A DNA stretch of 64,000 nt, from the NCBI GenBank assembly GCA_963790095.1, contig CAWBNO010000011.1, positions 1 through 64,000 on the forward strand. Direction: 5' to 3'. Source of the stretch: JAAXQD01 sp963790095. GTDB lineage: Bacteria > Desulfobacterota > Desulfobacteria > Desulfobacterales > UBA11574. This document shows positions 51,473 to 60,431 of this stretch, piece by piece (position 1 is the first letter of the stretch; each line of letters starts with the position of its first letter). Both the position numbers and the translations under genes were made by a program. The notes under the pieces are model-generated. The model was not told the origin of the DNA and made no database searches. It saw only the letters and a program-made list of their open reading frames with translations.

Positions 51473-53569
51473 GTGTTGTCATTATCAGCCGTTTTTTTTA
51501 TGTTGGCTCTGGGAGCTGTCTGCGGCGCTGTTCTCAGCGCGGCATCCAAAATCTTTTATGTCTATGAAGATCCTCGCATTGCCGTTGTAGAAGGATATAC
51601 GGCCGGTGCCAATTGTGGCGGGTGCGGATATGCCGGATGTTCCGCTGCAGCGGTCGCCGTGGTGGCCGGAGAAGCACCGCCCAGCGTCTGTATTGTGGCC
51701 GGACCTGAAGCCACTGCAAACATCGCCGGTGTTATGGGGCTCGATCCGGGCACCGCTGAATCCTTGCTCTCATACAACACGTGTACCGGCGGAGACCGGG
51801 CGGCTGAAAAATTTGAATATATGGGAATTCAAAGTTGCCAGGCATTGGCCACCCTTCACGGCGGTCAACGGGTCTGTCCGGTGGGCTGCATGGGTTTTGG
51901 AGATTGTGTCAGGGCCTGTGCTTTTGATGCCCTAAAAATTGGGCCCCACGGGTATCCGGTTGTCAACGAGATGAAATGTGTCGGCTGTGGGGCCTGTGAG
52001 AAAGTCTGTCCCAAAGATATCATGGAAATCAAAACCATGTCCCAAAGACTCCTCCATCTCAATCAGTATGACGATCGTATTGCCCCCTGCCAGCAGACCT
52101 GTCCGGCGGAAATCGATATACCCAAATACGTTTACCAGACCAAAATTGGAGATTATGAAGGCGCGGTCAACACCATTCGGGAACGGAATCCCTTGCTGCT
52201 GGCCTGCGGCCGTGTCTGCCCGCACCCGTGTGAAGACAAGTGCCGTAGGGGTATCGAAGACGAACCGGTATCCATCAACCAATTGAAACGCTTTGTGGCT
52301 GACCATGAAATGAACTCAGGAAAGCGGCTTCCCATCTCCGTTGCGCCGCCCACCGGTAAAAAAGTGGCCGTTGTCGGCGGCGGCCCGGCTGGGTTGAGTT
52401 GTGCCTATTTTCTCCGCCGTTTGGGCCATGATGTTACGATTTTCGATGCCATGCCCAAACTTGGCGGTATGATTCGATACGGAATCCCGGAATATCGACT
52501 CCCAAAAGAGGTCTTGGCCTGGGAAATCGACGGAATTTTGAACCTGGGGATCGACCACAAGCCCAACGTCGCCTTGGGCCGCGATTTCGATATCGGCGCC
52601 TTGATCGCATCCGGATATGATTCCGTTTTCCTTGGGATCGGCGCATGGAAAGACTACACCCTCGGTGTTGAGGGCGAAAATTTGGAAGGGTGCTACACCG
52701 GAATTAATTTTCTCACCAATTTTGCCGTGTGGCAGCAGGAAAAGCCCCATGAGAAGCGGCCGTTTATCGGCAAAAAGTGTGTGGTCATCGGCGGCGGAAA
52801 CACGGCCATCGACTGTGTTCGCACCCTGGTTCGCCTGGGCGCGGACGAGGTCACCATCGTCTATCGGCGGACCCGAAAAGAAATGCCGGCCAACGAAGTT
52901 GAAATCGTTGCTGCGGAACATGAAGGCATAAATTTTACGTTCCTTGCCGCCCCCACCCGGGTCCTCGGGGATGAAGCGGGCAATGTCACCGGACTCGAAT
53001 ATCTGAAAATGGAGCTGGGCGAACCGGATGCCAGCGGCAGGCGCCGCCCGGTGCCCATCGAAGGGTCGGAAACCGTCATCGAAATCGACATGCTGATCAC
53101 GGCCATCGGACAGGGTCCGGATGTCTTCTTCAAGGACGAAAGCAAACGGCTTGATGAAGATCTGAAACTGACCCGCTGGAACACCATCGATTCGGAAGAC
53201 GAGATCGCCCTTCAGTCCAGCATCCCCTATATTTTTTCCGGTGGAGACGCCGCAACCGGTGCAGATCTCGTTGTTTCAGCCATCGGTGCCGGACGACGCG
53301 CTGCCCGATCGATCCACTTCTACCTGGCCGACGAAGATATAACTCCCCCATCCAAAACATTGTTCAGGAATAATATACCGGTATCGATTTTTGAATCGGT
53401 TCCGGGAATTACCCAGCTGCCCCGAACGAAAATGCCGGAGCTTCCTGTGGATGAACGGATCAAATCCTTTGTAGAAGCAGATCTCGTGATCAGCGAAGAT
53501 GAGGCGTTATATGAATCGAGTCGTTGCCTGGAGTGCTGTCTGATCTGCTATAACAAAGATGTTGCATAA
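51473..53569 (+). CDS. rnfB: RnfB fused to GltD/NfnB-like NAD(P)H oxidoreductase module
   Basis: A 698-residue protein, about two to two and a half times the length of a usual RnfB. Residues 1-190 are RnfB: membrane anchor (about 5-30), 4Fe-4S motif with Cys48, Cys51, Cys56 and Cys73, and a 2[4Fe-4S] ferredoxin (CMGFGDCVRACAFDAL; CVGCGACEKVCP). From about 205 on it has a Fer4_20-type cysteine region (CQQTCPAEIDIP..CGRVCPHPCEDKCRRG), an FAD-binding GGGPAGLSCAYFLRRLG (about 303-319) and an NAD(P)-binding GGGNTAIDCVRTLVRLG (about 439-455), as in glutamate synthase small subunit and NfnB. RnfB receives electrons from ferredoxin. It has a GTG start with AGGAGG at 51462. Confidence 0.94.
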   Translation: MLSLSAVFFMLALGAVCGAVLSAASKIFYVYEDPRIAVVEGYTAGANCGGCGYAGCSAAAVAVVAGEAPPSVCIVAGPEATANIAGVMGLDPGTAESLLSYNTCTGGDRAAEKFEYMGIQSCQALATLHGGQRVCPVGCMGFGDCVRACAFDALKIGPHGYPVVNEMKCVGCGACEKVCPKDIMEIKTMSQRLLHLNQYDDRIAPCQQTCPAEIDIPKYVYQTKIGDYEGAVNTIRERNPLLLACGRVCPHPCEDKCRRGIEDEPVSINQLKRFVADHEMNSGKRLPISVAPPTGKKVAVVGGGPAGLSCAYFLRRLGHDVTIFDAMPKLGGMIRYGIPEYRLPKEVLAWEIDGILNLGIDHKPNVALGRDFDIGALIASGYDSVFLGIGAWKDYTLGVEGENLEGCYTGINFLTNFAVWQQEKPHEKRPFIGKKCVVIGGGNTAIDCVRTLVRLGADEVTIVYRRTRKEMPANEVEIVAAEHEGINFTFLAAPTRVLGDEAGNVTGLEYLKMELGEPDASGRRRPVPIEGSETVIEIDMLITAIGQGPDVFFKDESKRLDEDLKLTRWNTIDSEDEIALQSSIPYIFSGGDAATGADLVVSAIGAGRRAARSIHFYLADEDITPPSKTLFRNNIPVSIFESVPGITQLPRTKMPELPVDERIKSFVEADLVISEDEALYESSRCLECCLICYNKDVA

Positions 53570-53579
53570 AGCATATCCC

Positions 53580-53599
53580 GGGGGCACGGTTGTGCCCCC
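53580..53599 (+). terminator. GC-rich hairpin after rnfB
   Basis: The stem GGGGGCAC (53580-53587) and GTGCCCCC (53592-53599) is perfect with loop GGTT. There is no T-run, so it may be a processing or pausing site or a weak terminator at the end of the Rnf operon. Confidence 0.45.
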
Positions 53600-53625
53600 A
53601 TTCCAGTATCAAAATATTATCCGAA

Positions 53626-54162
53626 ATGACAAACGTCATCGATATCCTAGTCTATCGAGCCAAGGTCATCGAGCAAAGAGCTTTCGGATCCTGGGAAATA
53701 CGCTTTGGTGAATCCTACCACATCAACACCAAACTTTCCGATCTTTCAGACTCTGCCCTTTATTTTCTAGCCCAGCCCGGTGAAAACAGGGCTGTTGCCT
53801 ATTATGAACTGATCATGGGGGTTCTGGACCTTGGCCCGGCCATAAAGTTTAATTATCTTCCCAACAAAGAGCAAATTGCGGTGGTTGACATCCACCTGTT
53901 TTTAGCCGATCAGGTGCGGTTTGAAGTCATGCGCCGACTGAAATGGATCATCAACCTTCCGTGTGAGAAATACGGCATTGTGGAGATGGTTCAGAGTTTC
54001 GACACCGTCAAAGCAGAATGCAAAGGTAACTTCCCCGAACTTGCATCATCCCACCCGGAGCACCCCGCCTACGCCCAGCTCCCCCACAGCGAAAGAGAGA
54101 GCTTCATTCGCCGCATGCTCCGGGATGCCCTTGAATCTTTTAAAGATCGCTTAGGATTTTAA
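53626..54162 (+). CDS. Conserved hypothetical protein
   Basis: A 178-residue soluble protein, no domain recognised. It is mixed alpha/beta with a C-terminal helix (ESFIRRMLRDALESFKDRLGF). The start is uncertain; ATG 53626 fits better than the ATG-less extension to 53590. It follows the Rnf operon on the same strand, beyond the hairpin, so co-transcription is possible. It ends 30 bases short of the oppositely oriented rluD-like gene. Confidence 0.65.
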   Translation: MTNVIDILVYRAKVIEQRAFGSWEIRFGESYHINTKLSDLSDSALYFLAQPGENRAVAYYELIMGVLDLGPAIKFNYLPNKEQIAVVDIHLFLADQVRFEVMRRLKWIINLPCEKYGIVEMVQSFDTVKAECKGNFPELASSHPEHPAYAQLPHSERESFIRRMLRDALESFKDRLGF

Positions 54163-54191
54163 AAATAGGCCAAAAGGAATTAAAACGGTTT

Positions 54192-55148
54192 CTAACCGGT
54201 AGACCGTAAAGCGGTTATGGTATCCTGCATATCCGAAGGGATCGGTGCTTCAAAACTAAGATTTGCGTGTGTCGAAGGATGGGCGAACTCCAGGCGCCGG
54301 GCGTGGAGCATTTGCCTTGGGACGGATAGGCGGTGCCCCGGGGTTATTTCTATGGGCATTCTTCGCCTGCGGCCGCCGTAAACCGGGTCCCCCATGACCG
54401 GATGGTTGATGGTGGCACAATGAACTCGGATCTGATGGGTTCGCCCGGTTTTCAGATCGATATCGATCAAAGTGGCCAGAATAAAACGCTCTTTTACTGT
54501 CCATGTCGTTTCGGCATTTCGACTTTTTTTGCTGTGGATGGACATCTTTTTTCTATCCACGGGATGCCTGCCGATGGGCAGTGAAATTGTCCCTGAATCC
54601 GCCTTCAATTTACCATGAACCAGGGCCAAATATTTTTTCTTGATGGTTCGACCCTTAAACTGATCGGACAAACCATGATGTGCTCCGGAATTTTTGGCCA
54701 CCACCAGTACACCGGAGGTATCCTTGTCGAGCCGATGCACAATCCCCGGGCGCACCTCCCCGCCGATCCCTTGAAGATCGGGGCAATGATACAAAAGGCC
54801 GTTCACCAACGTTCCGCTGGTGTGGCCCGGTGCCGGGTGTACCACTATCCCCGGCTGTTTGTTGACAACGATGATGTCATCGTCCTCGTGGAGGATATGG
54901 ATTGGAATCGGTTCAGGTTTAAAGAGGACAGGCTCCGGAGGGGGAATGTGTCCATGGATTTCTTCCCCCGCTCTCACCCGATAGCCGGGCTTCTTTTCCT
55001 CGCCCTGAACCCGAATTTTTCCGTCGCGAATCAGGGTTGCGGCATAAGAGCGAGAACAATCCTCGATCCGAGATGCAACCAAAAGGTCCAGGCGTTTGCC
55101 TGAATCGGTGACATCCACACGTATGGTAAAGGATTTTCGGTGGAGCAT
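54192..55148 (-). CDS. rluD: RluD-family 23S rRNA pseudouridine synthase
   Basis: A 318-residue protein with an N-terminal S4 RNA-binding region (LDLLVASRIEDCSRSYAA), the catalytic HRLDKDTSGVLVVAKN with the essential aspartate, and GRTHQIRVH. It converts uridines in 23S rRNA helix 69 to pseudouridine if a true RluD; RluC-like activity is an alternative. It is followed at 55165 by carD in the same orientation. Confidence 0.93.
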   Translation of the reverse strand: MLHRKSFTIRVDVTDSGKRLDLLVASRIEDCSRSYAATLIRDGKIRVQGEEKKPGYRVRAGEEIHGHIPPPEPVLFKPEPIPIHILHEDDDIIVVNKQPGIVVHPAPGHTSGTLVNGLLYHCPDLQGIGGEVRPGIVHRLDKDTSGVLVVAKNSGAHHGLSDQFKGRTIKKKYLALVHGKLKADSGTISLPIGRHPVDRKKMSIHSKKSRNAETTWTVKERFILATLIDIDLKTGRTHQIRVHCATINHPVMGDPVYGGRRRRMPIEITPGHRLSVPRQMLHARRLEFAHPSTHANLSFEAPIPSDMQDTITALRSTG

Positions 55149-55164
55149 GTTTTAAGAAGGTGGG

Positions 55165-55737
55165 TTATTCGTCGGCGTCATCTGCATCTTCAGATTCTTT
55201 AGGGGGAAAAAGTACCTCCATCTCGGATATAATCGTCTTTATGCTGGTTTTTCGGACGTTTGAAAGTTCCATGACCAGCAGGTTCTGAGCGGTATCGTAA
55301 AGTTTGCGTTCGCCGAAGGATAGATCCTTTGTCAATTTCAGCAGGGAAAGATCCCTGTACACTTCCGCCACGTCATACAGTGAACCGGTTTTGATCTTGT
55401 CCATATATTCCCGATATCTTCGGTTCCAGGTCTGGGTCTCACCGGGGATCACCTCCCGTTTTTCCATAACTTCGTAAACTTTGGGGATATCCTTTTCGTC
55501 GATGACATCCCTGAGTCCGACCTGTTCCACATTCCACGTGGGGATCATGATGGTCATTTCATTTTCGAGGATTTTCATCATGTAAAAATCATGTTCTTCA
55601 CCGTTAATGATCCGGGACTCGATGGAGTTGATTCTCCCGACACCATGCGCGGGATAGACCGCAAGATCCCCGACTTTGAATTCCCGCACATTTTGCTTTG
55701 GGGGTTCTGTTTTATCTTTTTCCTTTTTCTTATTCAT
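55165..55737 (-). CDS. carD: CarD-family transcription regulator
   Basis: A 190-residue CarD/CdnL-type protein. The N-terminal Tudor-like RNA polymerase interaction domain (FKVGDLAVYPAHGVGRINSIE) is followed by the helical C-terminal domain (LSLLKLTKDLSFGERKLYDTAQNLL). CarD binds the RNAP beta subunit and stabilises open complexes at rRNA and other promoters. Acidic C-terminus (EDADDADE). A basic N-terminal extension (KKKEKDKTEPP) precedes the domain. Confidence 0.92.
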   Translation of the reverse strand: MNKKKEKDKTEPPKQNVREFKVGDLAVYPAHGVGRINSIESRIINGEEHDFYMMKILENEMTIMIPTWNVEQVGLRDVIDEKDIPKVYEVMEKREVIPGETQTWNRRYREYMDKIKTGSLYDVAEVYRDLSLLKLTKDLSFGERKLYDTAQNLLVMELSNVRKTSIKTIISEMEVLFPPKESEDADDADE

Positions 55738-55865
55738 ATTAACACCGGTTTAGGGTTGTATGTAACTGAACGTCGATGATTATAAAGTTGCAGATGGGCA
55801 TTCGTATTTTTTCACTCAACCAATTCTCAGTTAAGTTCATACCATACAATCCATTCACAATCAAT

Positions 55866-55899
55866 AAAAAAGGACCGGCGCTTGGCTGCGCCGATCCTT
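55866..55899 (-). terminator. Rho-independent terminator of hppA
   Basis: On the - strand the stem AAGGATCGGCGC / GCGCCGGTCCTT has loop AGCCAA and is followed by a run of T. It lies about 35 bases after the hppA stop. This is a strong and classic terminator. Confidence 0.85.
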
Positions 55900-55931
55900 T
55901 TGTGATTCTATCTGTTTTTATGAATGTCGTC

Positions 55932-57947
55932 TTACAGCAGGAATGGTACCATGAGCAGTGCGACAACGTTCAGAATCTTGATCATCGGGTTAATGGCAGG
56001 GCCTGCGGTATCCTTGTAAGGATCGCCGACCGTATCACCGGTGACCGCCGCATGGTGAGCATCGCTTCCTTTGCCGCCCAAGTGGCCGTCTTCGATATAT
56101 TTCTTGGCATTGTCCCAGGCTGCCCCACCGGTGGTCATGGAAATCGCCAGAAAAACACCGGTAACGATACTTCCGATTAGAAGTCCGCCCAGCGCCACCT
56201 TGCCCAGCAAGAATCCGACGATAAGGGGCGCAAAAACCGGCAGCATTGCGGGGACAATCATTTCTTTCAAAGCAAATTTGGTGACGATATCCACACAGGC
56301 GCCGTAGTCCGGCTTTGCGGTTCCTTCCATGATCCCCGGAATTTCGCGGAACTGGCGACGAACCTCATCGACCACGGCTCCACCGGCAGTGCCCACCGCT
56401 TTCATGGCCATAGAAGCAAACAGGTACGGCAAAAGCCCGCCGATAAAAAGACCGATGATCACGTTGACATCGGACAGGTCGAAGCTCAAGGCAACAGCAC
56501 CCTCTTTGGCGTGCAGGGCAAATTCCTCTACATAGGCTGCAAACAGAACCAGAGCCGCCAGACCGGCAGAACCGATGGCATACCCTTTGGTCACCGCTTT
56601 GGTGGTATTTCCAACGGCATCCAAGGGATCGGTCACGGCCCGAACGCTCTCATCCATTTCCGCCATCTCGGCAATTCCACCGGCATTATCGGTAATCGGC
56701 CCGTAAGCATCGATGGCAATCACCATTCCGGTCATGGAAAGCATGGACATGGCTGCCATGGCAATTCCGTATAGGCCGCCAAAGACATGCGCCATATAAA
56801 TCGCCAGGCAGATGGCAAGAACCGGAGCCGCCGTGGCCTGCATGCTCACGCCCAGACCGGAAATGATATTGGTGCCGTGACCGGTGGTGGACGCCTGTGC
56901 AATCTCCTTAACCGGCGCGTAAATACCTGTATAGTATTCGGTTATGATAACAATAACGACGGTCAGAATAAGCCCGATAAGTGTGCAATAATAAATGTGC
57001 ATGGCGGAAATATCGCCCAACCCGCCCATAAACTTTTTGCTGGCATAGAAGAATGCTACGGCCGCTATGATGGCAGCACCGAACATCCCCTTGTACAATG
57101 CACCCATAATATATTCGCTCTTTCCGAGTCTCACAAAGAAAACAGCGATGGCGGACGCGACGATTGAGATCGCACCGAGCACCAGGGGAAATTGCACTGC
57201 CATTGGGTTTTTGGGAAAAAGAAGATGACCGATCAGCATTGCGGCAACAGCGGTAACCGCATAGGTTTCAAAAAGGTCAGCGGCCATACCGGCGCAGTCG
57301 CCCACATTGTCGCCCACATTATCGGCAATGGTCGCCGGATTTCTGGGGTCGTCCTCGGGGATACCCGCCTCGACCTTACCCACCAGGTCGGCGCCCACAT
57401 CGGCGCCCTTTGTGAAAATCCCGCCGCCCAGCCGTGCGAAAATCGAAATCAGGCTGCCGCCAAAACCAAGGGCCACCAGGGCCATAACGTCATGGGTTGC
57501 GGTATAGAACCCGGCGACGGATGTCAGTGCCAGGCCGGCCACGATCATACCGGTCACAGAGCCGCCTTTAAAGGCCATAGCAAGTCCGGCCGAAAGTCCT
57601 TTTCTTGCAGCCTCTGCTGTCCTCACATTGGCAATAACCGACACCCGCATACCGATATACCCTGCAAGAAATGATGCCGTTGCACCGATGAGAAATCCAA
57701 TGGCGGTTTTTGCCCCTAGAGTGGCAAAGATGATAATAAAAATAATGACACCGGCAGTACCCATACTTTTGAGCTGGCGGTTCAGATATGCAATCGCGCC
57801 TTCTTTAATCGCACCGGCGATCTCCTGCATTCTTTCATTCCCGGCAGGCGCTTTTTTGACAACTGCAGCCAGAGAAATCGCAAAAAGCACTCCAAACGCA
57901 CCAATCAGCGTGCAAAACAACGGTATATTTTTCAATACAGCTTCCAT
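55932..57947 (-). CDS. hppA: Membrane-bound proton-pumping pyrophosphatase
   Basis: A 671-residue membrane pyrophosphatase with about sixteen membrane segments. The active site stretches DVGADLVGKVEAGIPEDD and NVGDNVGDCAGMAADLFE are intact. The segment VGNTTKAVTKG has Lys at the position that is Ala in K+-dependent enzymes, and Thr three residues on, so it is probably the K+-independent H+-pumping type. It couples PPi hydrolysis to ion transport. The ATG at 57947 has a GAGGAAAG site; the upstream ATG at 57959 lies within it. Confidence 0.94.
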   Translation of the reverse strand: MEAVLKNIPLFCTLIGAFGVLFAISLAAVVKKAPAGNERMQEIAGAIKEGAIAYLNRQLKSMGTAGVIIFIIIFATLGAKTAIGFLIGATASFLAGYIGMRVSVIANVRTAEAARKGLSAGLAMAFKGGSVTGMIVAGLALTSVAGFYTATHDVMALVALGFGGSLISIFARLGGGIFTKGADVGADLVGKVEAGIPEDDPRNPATIADNVGDNVGDCAGMAADLFETYAVTAVAAMLIGHLLFPKNPMAVQFPLVLGAISIVASAIAVFFVRLGKSEYIMGALYKGMFGAAIIAAVAFFYASKKFMGGLGDISAMHIYYCTLIGLILTVVIVIITEYYTGIYAPVKEIAQASTTGHGTNIISGLGVSMQATAAPVLAICLAIYMAHVFGGLYGIAMAAMSMLSMTGMVIAIDAYGPITDNAGGIAEMAEMDESVRAVTDPLDAVGNTTKAVTKGYAIGSAGLAALVLFAAYVEEFALHAKEGAVALSFDLSDVNVIIGLFIGGLLPYLFASMAMKAVGTAGGAVVDEVRRQFREIPGIMEGTAKPDYGACVDIVTKFALKEMIVPAMLPVFAPLIVGFLLGKVALGGLLIGSIVTGVFLAISMTTGGAAWDNAKKYIEDGHLGGKGSDAHHAAVTGDTVGDPYKDTAGPAINPMIKILNVVALLMVPFLL

Positions 57948-57969
57948 TCTTTCCTCCATCTGAGATACT

Positions 57970-58563
57970 TTAGCTTAAAATTGAGATTCTTTTGTCGTTG
58001 AATCTGTTCATCCCCTCCTTTGTACCGTTACAAAGGGTCGTGACTACGGCGTCCTTTGCTGTTGTGATGATCCGGTCTAAATTTTTTCTTTCTTCTGAGG
58101 AAAATTTTCCCAGAACATAATCCGCAGCACCGACTCCAGCCTCAGGTCGCCCGACGCCGATACGAAGGCGTACAAAATCTCCTCCGGCAAAGGCATCGAT
58201 AATCGATTTTATACCTCTGTGTCCCCCATCCCCTCCTTTCTCTTTAATTTTTAATCTTCCAAAAGCAAGGTCCATATCGTCATGAATGACCAACATGTCC
58301 TCACATAATATCCTAAAATATCCGGCAATTTTATGAATATAAGGTCCGCTTCTGTTCATAAAGGCCATCGGTTTTACCAGGATGACCTTGGTGCCGTCGA
58401 TGGATCCGATGCCGATTCTGGCATCGAATTTTTGTTTTATAAAAGGTATGGAGAAAGCTGCTGAAACTTTATCCACCGCCAGGAAACCCGCATTGTGGCG
58501 GGTTTCTGCATAGGCTTCACCCGGATTTCCCAGTCCCACCACCAAGCGTAATCGTTTTTCCGG
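57970..58563 (-). CDS. pth: Peptidyl-tRNA hydrolase
   Basis: A 197-residue Pth with GLGNPGEAYAETRHNAGF (catalytic His in RHN), DMDLAFGRLKIKEKGGDGGHRGIKSI and the FVRLRIGVGRP region. It releases tRNA from stalled peptidyl-tRNA. I start at the ATG at 58563; an upstream TTG (58581) is possible. The gene is 20 bases downstream of rplY, a typical rplY-pth pair. Confidence 0.95.
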   Translation of the reverse strand, partial: PEKRLRLVVGLGNPGEAYAETRHNAGFLAVDKVSAAFSIPFIKQKFDARIGIGSIDGTKVILVKPMAFMNRSGPYIHKIAGYFRILCEDMLVIHDDMDLAFGRLKIKEKGGDGGHRGIKSIIDAFAGGDFVRLRIGVGRPEAGVGAADYVLGKFSSEERKNLDRIITTAKDAVVTTLCNGTKEGMNRFNDKRISILS

Positions 58564-58583
58564 CATCAATAATATGTGCAAAC

Positions 58584-59240
58584 CTATTCTTCGCCACCGG
58601 CTCCGGGTGTTTCTTCATCTTCTTTTTCAGCCCCTTCCTCCTCGAGCTCTTCTTCCTCTTCCGGTTCTTCTTCAAGCTTGGGGCTGAGTACGGTTAACAC
58701 CGTAAGATTGGATTCACCTAGAAGTTCAACTTCACCGTCCATGGAAATATCTTTCACATGGATGGAATCTCCCATATCCAGATCGGTAATATCGATCTCG
58801 ATGGATTCCGGAACCTCAAACGGCAGGCATTCCACTTCAAGCTCACGTCTTATGATCTGTAGAATGCCGCCACGTTCAACGCCCACGGAGCTGCCGACGG
58901 TTACAATGGGGATTCCAAGCGTAATCTTGCGATCCAGGTTTATTTCATAGAAATCGATATGCAAATAATTCCGTGAAACCGGATGAAGCTGGAGTTCCTT
59001 TATCATGGCGGGTCGGGTGTAAGTCTCACCATTATCTTGAACGACCAAGTTCAAAATAATCTGACCGGACCTTCCTTTTTTCAAAGCCAGATCGAGGTCA
59101 CTTTTATTCACCGAAAGAAGAACGGATTCTGTTTTCGGGCCGTAAAGCACCGCAGGAATCTGTCCCGCCTGTCTGAGGCGTCGTGCAGGACCGTTGCCCA
59201 CCGTGGCTCTAATATTCGTTTTGAGTTCTATTAATTCCAA
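58584..59240 (-). CDS. rplY: Ribosomal protein bL25 (CTC family)
   Basis: A 218-residue long-form L25 (CTC type): an N-terminal 5S rRNA-binding domain (RRLRQAGQIPAVLYG) and a C-terminal TL5 domain (EVECLPFEVPESIEIDITDLDMGD). An acidic Glu-rich tail (about 190-215) ends the protein. It sits between prs and pth, the usual order. Confidence 0.96.
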   Translation of the reverse strand: MELIELKTNIRATVGNGPARRLRQAGQIPAVLYGPKTESVLLSVNKSDLDLALKKGRSGQIILNLVVQDNGETYTRPAMIKELQLHPVSRNYLHIDFYEINLDRKITLGIPIVTVGSSVGVERGGILQIIRRELEVECLPFEVPESIEIDITDLDMGDSIHVKDISMDGEVELLGESNLTVLTVLSPKLEEEPEEEEELEEEGAEKEDEETPGAGGEE

Positions 59241-59268
59241 AATATATTTATCCTCCTTACTACGCTAT

Positions 59269-60207
59269 TTATACAAACAGAGAGGTCACCGAATCTCCTC
59301 TGAAGCTGCGAATAATCGCCTCGCCAATCAGCTCGGAAATCGAAAGAACCTTTATTTTTTTACAGGATCTGGCATTTTCTCTTAACGGAATGGTGTCTGT
59401 CACAACCAATGCTTTCAGCGGTGAATTTTCAATCCTTTCGATGGAAGGCCCCGATAGAACAGGATGTGCACAAACGGCATAGACCTCTCTGGCTCCATTT
59501 TTCATGATAGCCCCTGCAGCTTCCACCATCGTACCGGCGGTGTCGACCATATCGTCCAGAATAACCACGATCTTTCCGACAACATCACCCACCACGGCCA
59601 TGGCTTTGGCTTCGTTGGGTGCTTCTCTTCGCTTATCGATGATGGCGAGACCGGCATTGAGGCGTTTTGCAAAGGCCCTGGCCCTTTCCACCCCCCCTGC
59701 ATCCGGAGAAACGATCACAAGGTCATTATTAAAATTGTTCCGAATATATTCGATAAGCACCGGAGCAGCAAAAAGATTGTCCACGGGGATATCGAAGAAG
59801 CCCTGAATTTGTCCGGCATGAAGATCCATTGTGATGATTCTCGAAGCACCGGCAATGGTGAGCATGTCCGCCACCAGTTTAGCGCTAATGGGAACCCGGG
59901 GAGCAACCTTCTTGTCCTGGCGTGCATATCCATAATAGGGGATTACCGCTGTTATCCTGGCAGCCGAGGCACGCTTTAATGCATCCAGCATCAGAAGCAA
60001 TTCAACGAGATTTTCGTTGACCGGAGAACAGGTTGACTGAATGACAAAAACATCTTTTCTTCTTACGTTTTCATCGATTTCTATCTGGATCTCACCGTCG
60101 CTGAACCGTTTTACCTTTTCCCCGCCCAGAGCGACATTTAGGTAATTGCATACTTTTTTAGACAGGGCCGGGTTTGAGTTTCCTGAAAATATTATAAAAT
60201 CATCCAT
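59269..60207 (-). CDS. prs: Ribose-phosphate pyrophosphokinase
   Basis: A 312-residue PRPP synthetase with the ATP-binding QIEIDENVRRKDVFVIQST, YYGYARQDKK, the PRPP loop VVILDDMVDTAGTM, and VVSPDAGGVERARAFAK. It makes PRPP for nucleotide, histidine and NAD synthesis. It follows the tRNA-Gln gene on the same strand at about 88 bases, and rplY and pth follow. Confidence 0.97.
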   Translation of the reverse strand: MDDFIIFSGNSNPALSKKVCNYLNVALGGEKVKRFSDGEIQIEIDENVRRKDVFVIQSTCSPVNENLVELLLMLDALKRASAARITAVIPYYGYARQDKKVAPRVPISAKLVADMLTIAGASRIITMDLHAGQIQGFFDIPVDNLFAAPVLIEYIRNNFNNDLVIVSPDAGGVERARAFAKRLNAGLAIIDKRREAPNEAKAMAVVGDVVGKIVVILDDMVDTAGTMVEAAGAIMKNGAREVYAVCAHPVLSGPSIERIENSPLKALVVTDTIPLRENARSCKKIKVLSISELIGEAIIRSFRGDSVTSLFV

Positions 60208-60294
60208 CTAAATTAATATCCTGAACATTCCGGTGTATGCATGCAAGGGGAGTTTTCTCCCTATTCACTGTATCATTTAAAAATTAACGTTTGT

Positions 60295-60369
60295 TGGCTG
60301 GGGCGGGAGGATTCGAACCTCCGAATGCAGGAACCAAAATCCTGTGTCTTACCGCTTGACGACGCCCCA
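60295..60369 (-). tRNA. tRNA-Gln (anticodon TTG)
   Basis: On the - strand the 75-base sequence begins TGGGGCGTCGTCAAGCGG and ends with encoded CCA. The acceptor stem TGGGGCG/CGCCCCA pairs. The anticodon arm CAGGA-TTTTGGT-TCCTG has TTG, and the T arm GGAGG-TTCGAAT-CCTCC is perfect. Confidence 0.95.
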
Positions 60370-60431
60370 GAAGCGAAAATGTTGAAAATTTATCAAGATA
60401 CACACATCCACTTACCGGTAGCCGAGTGGTT

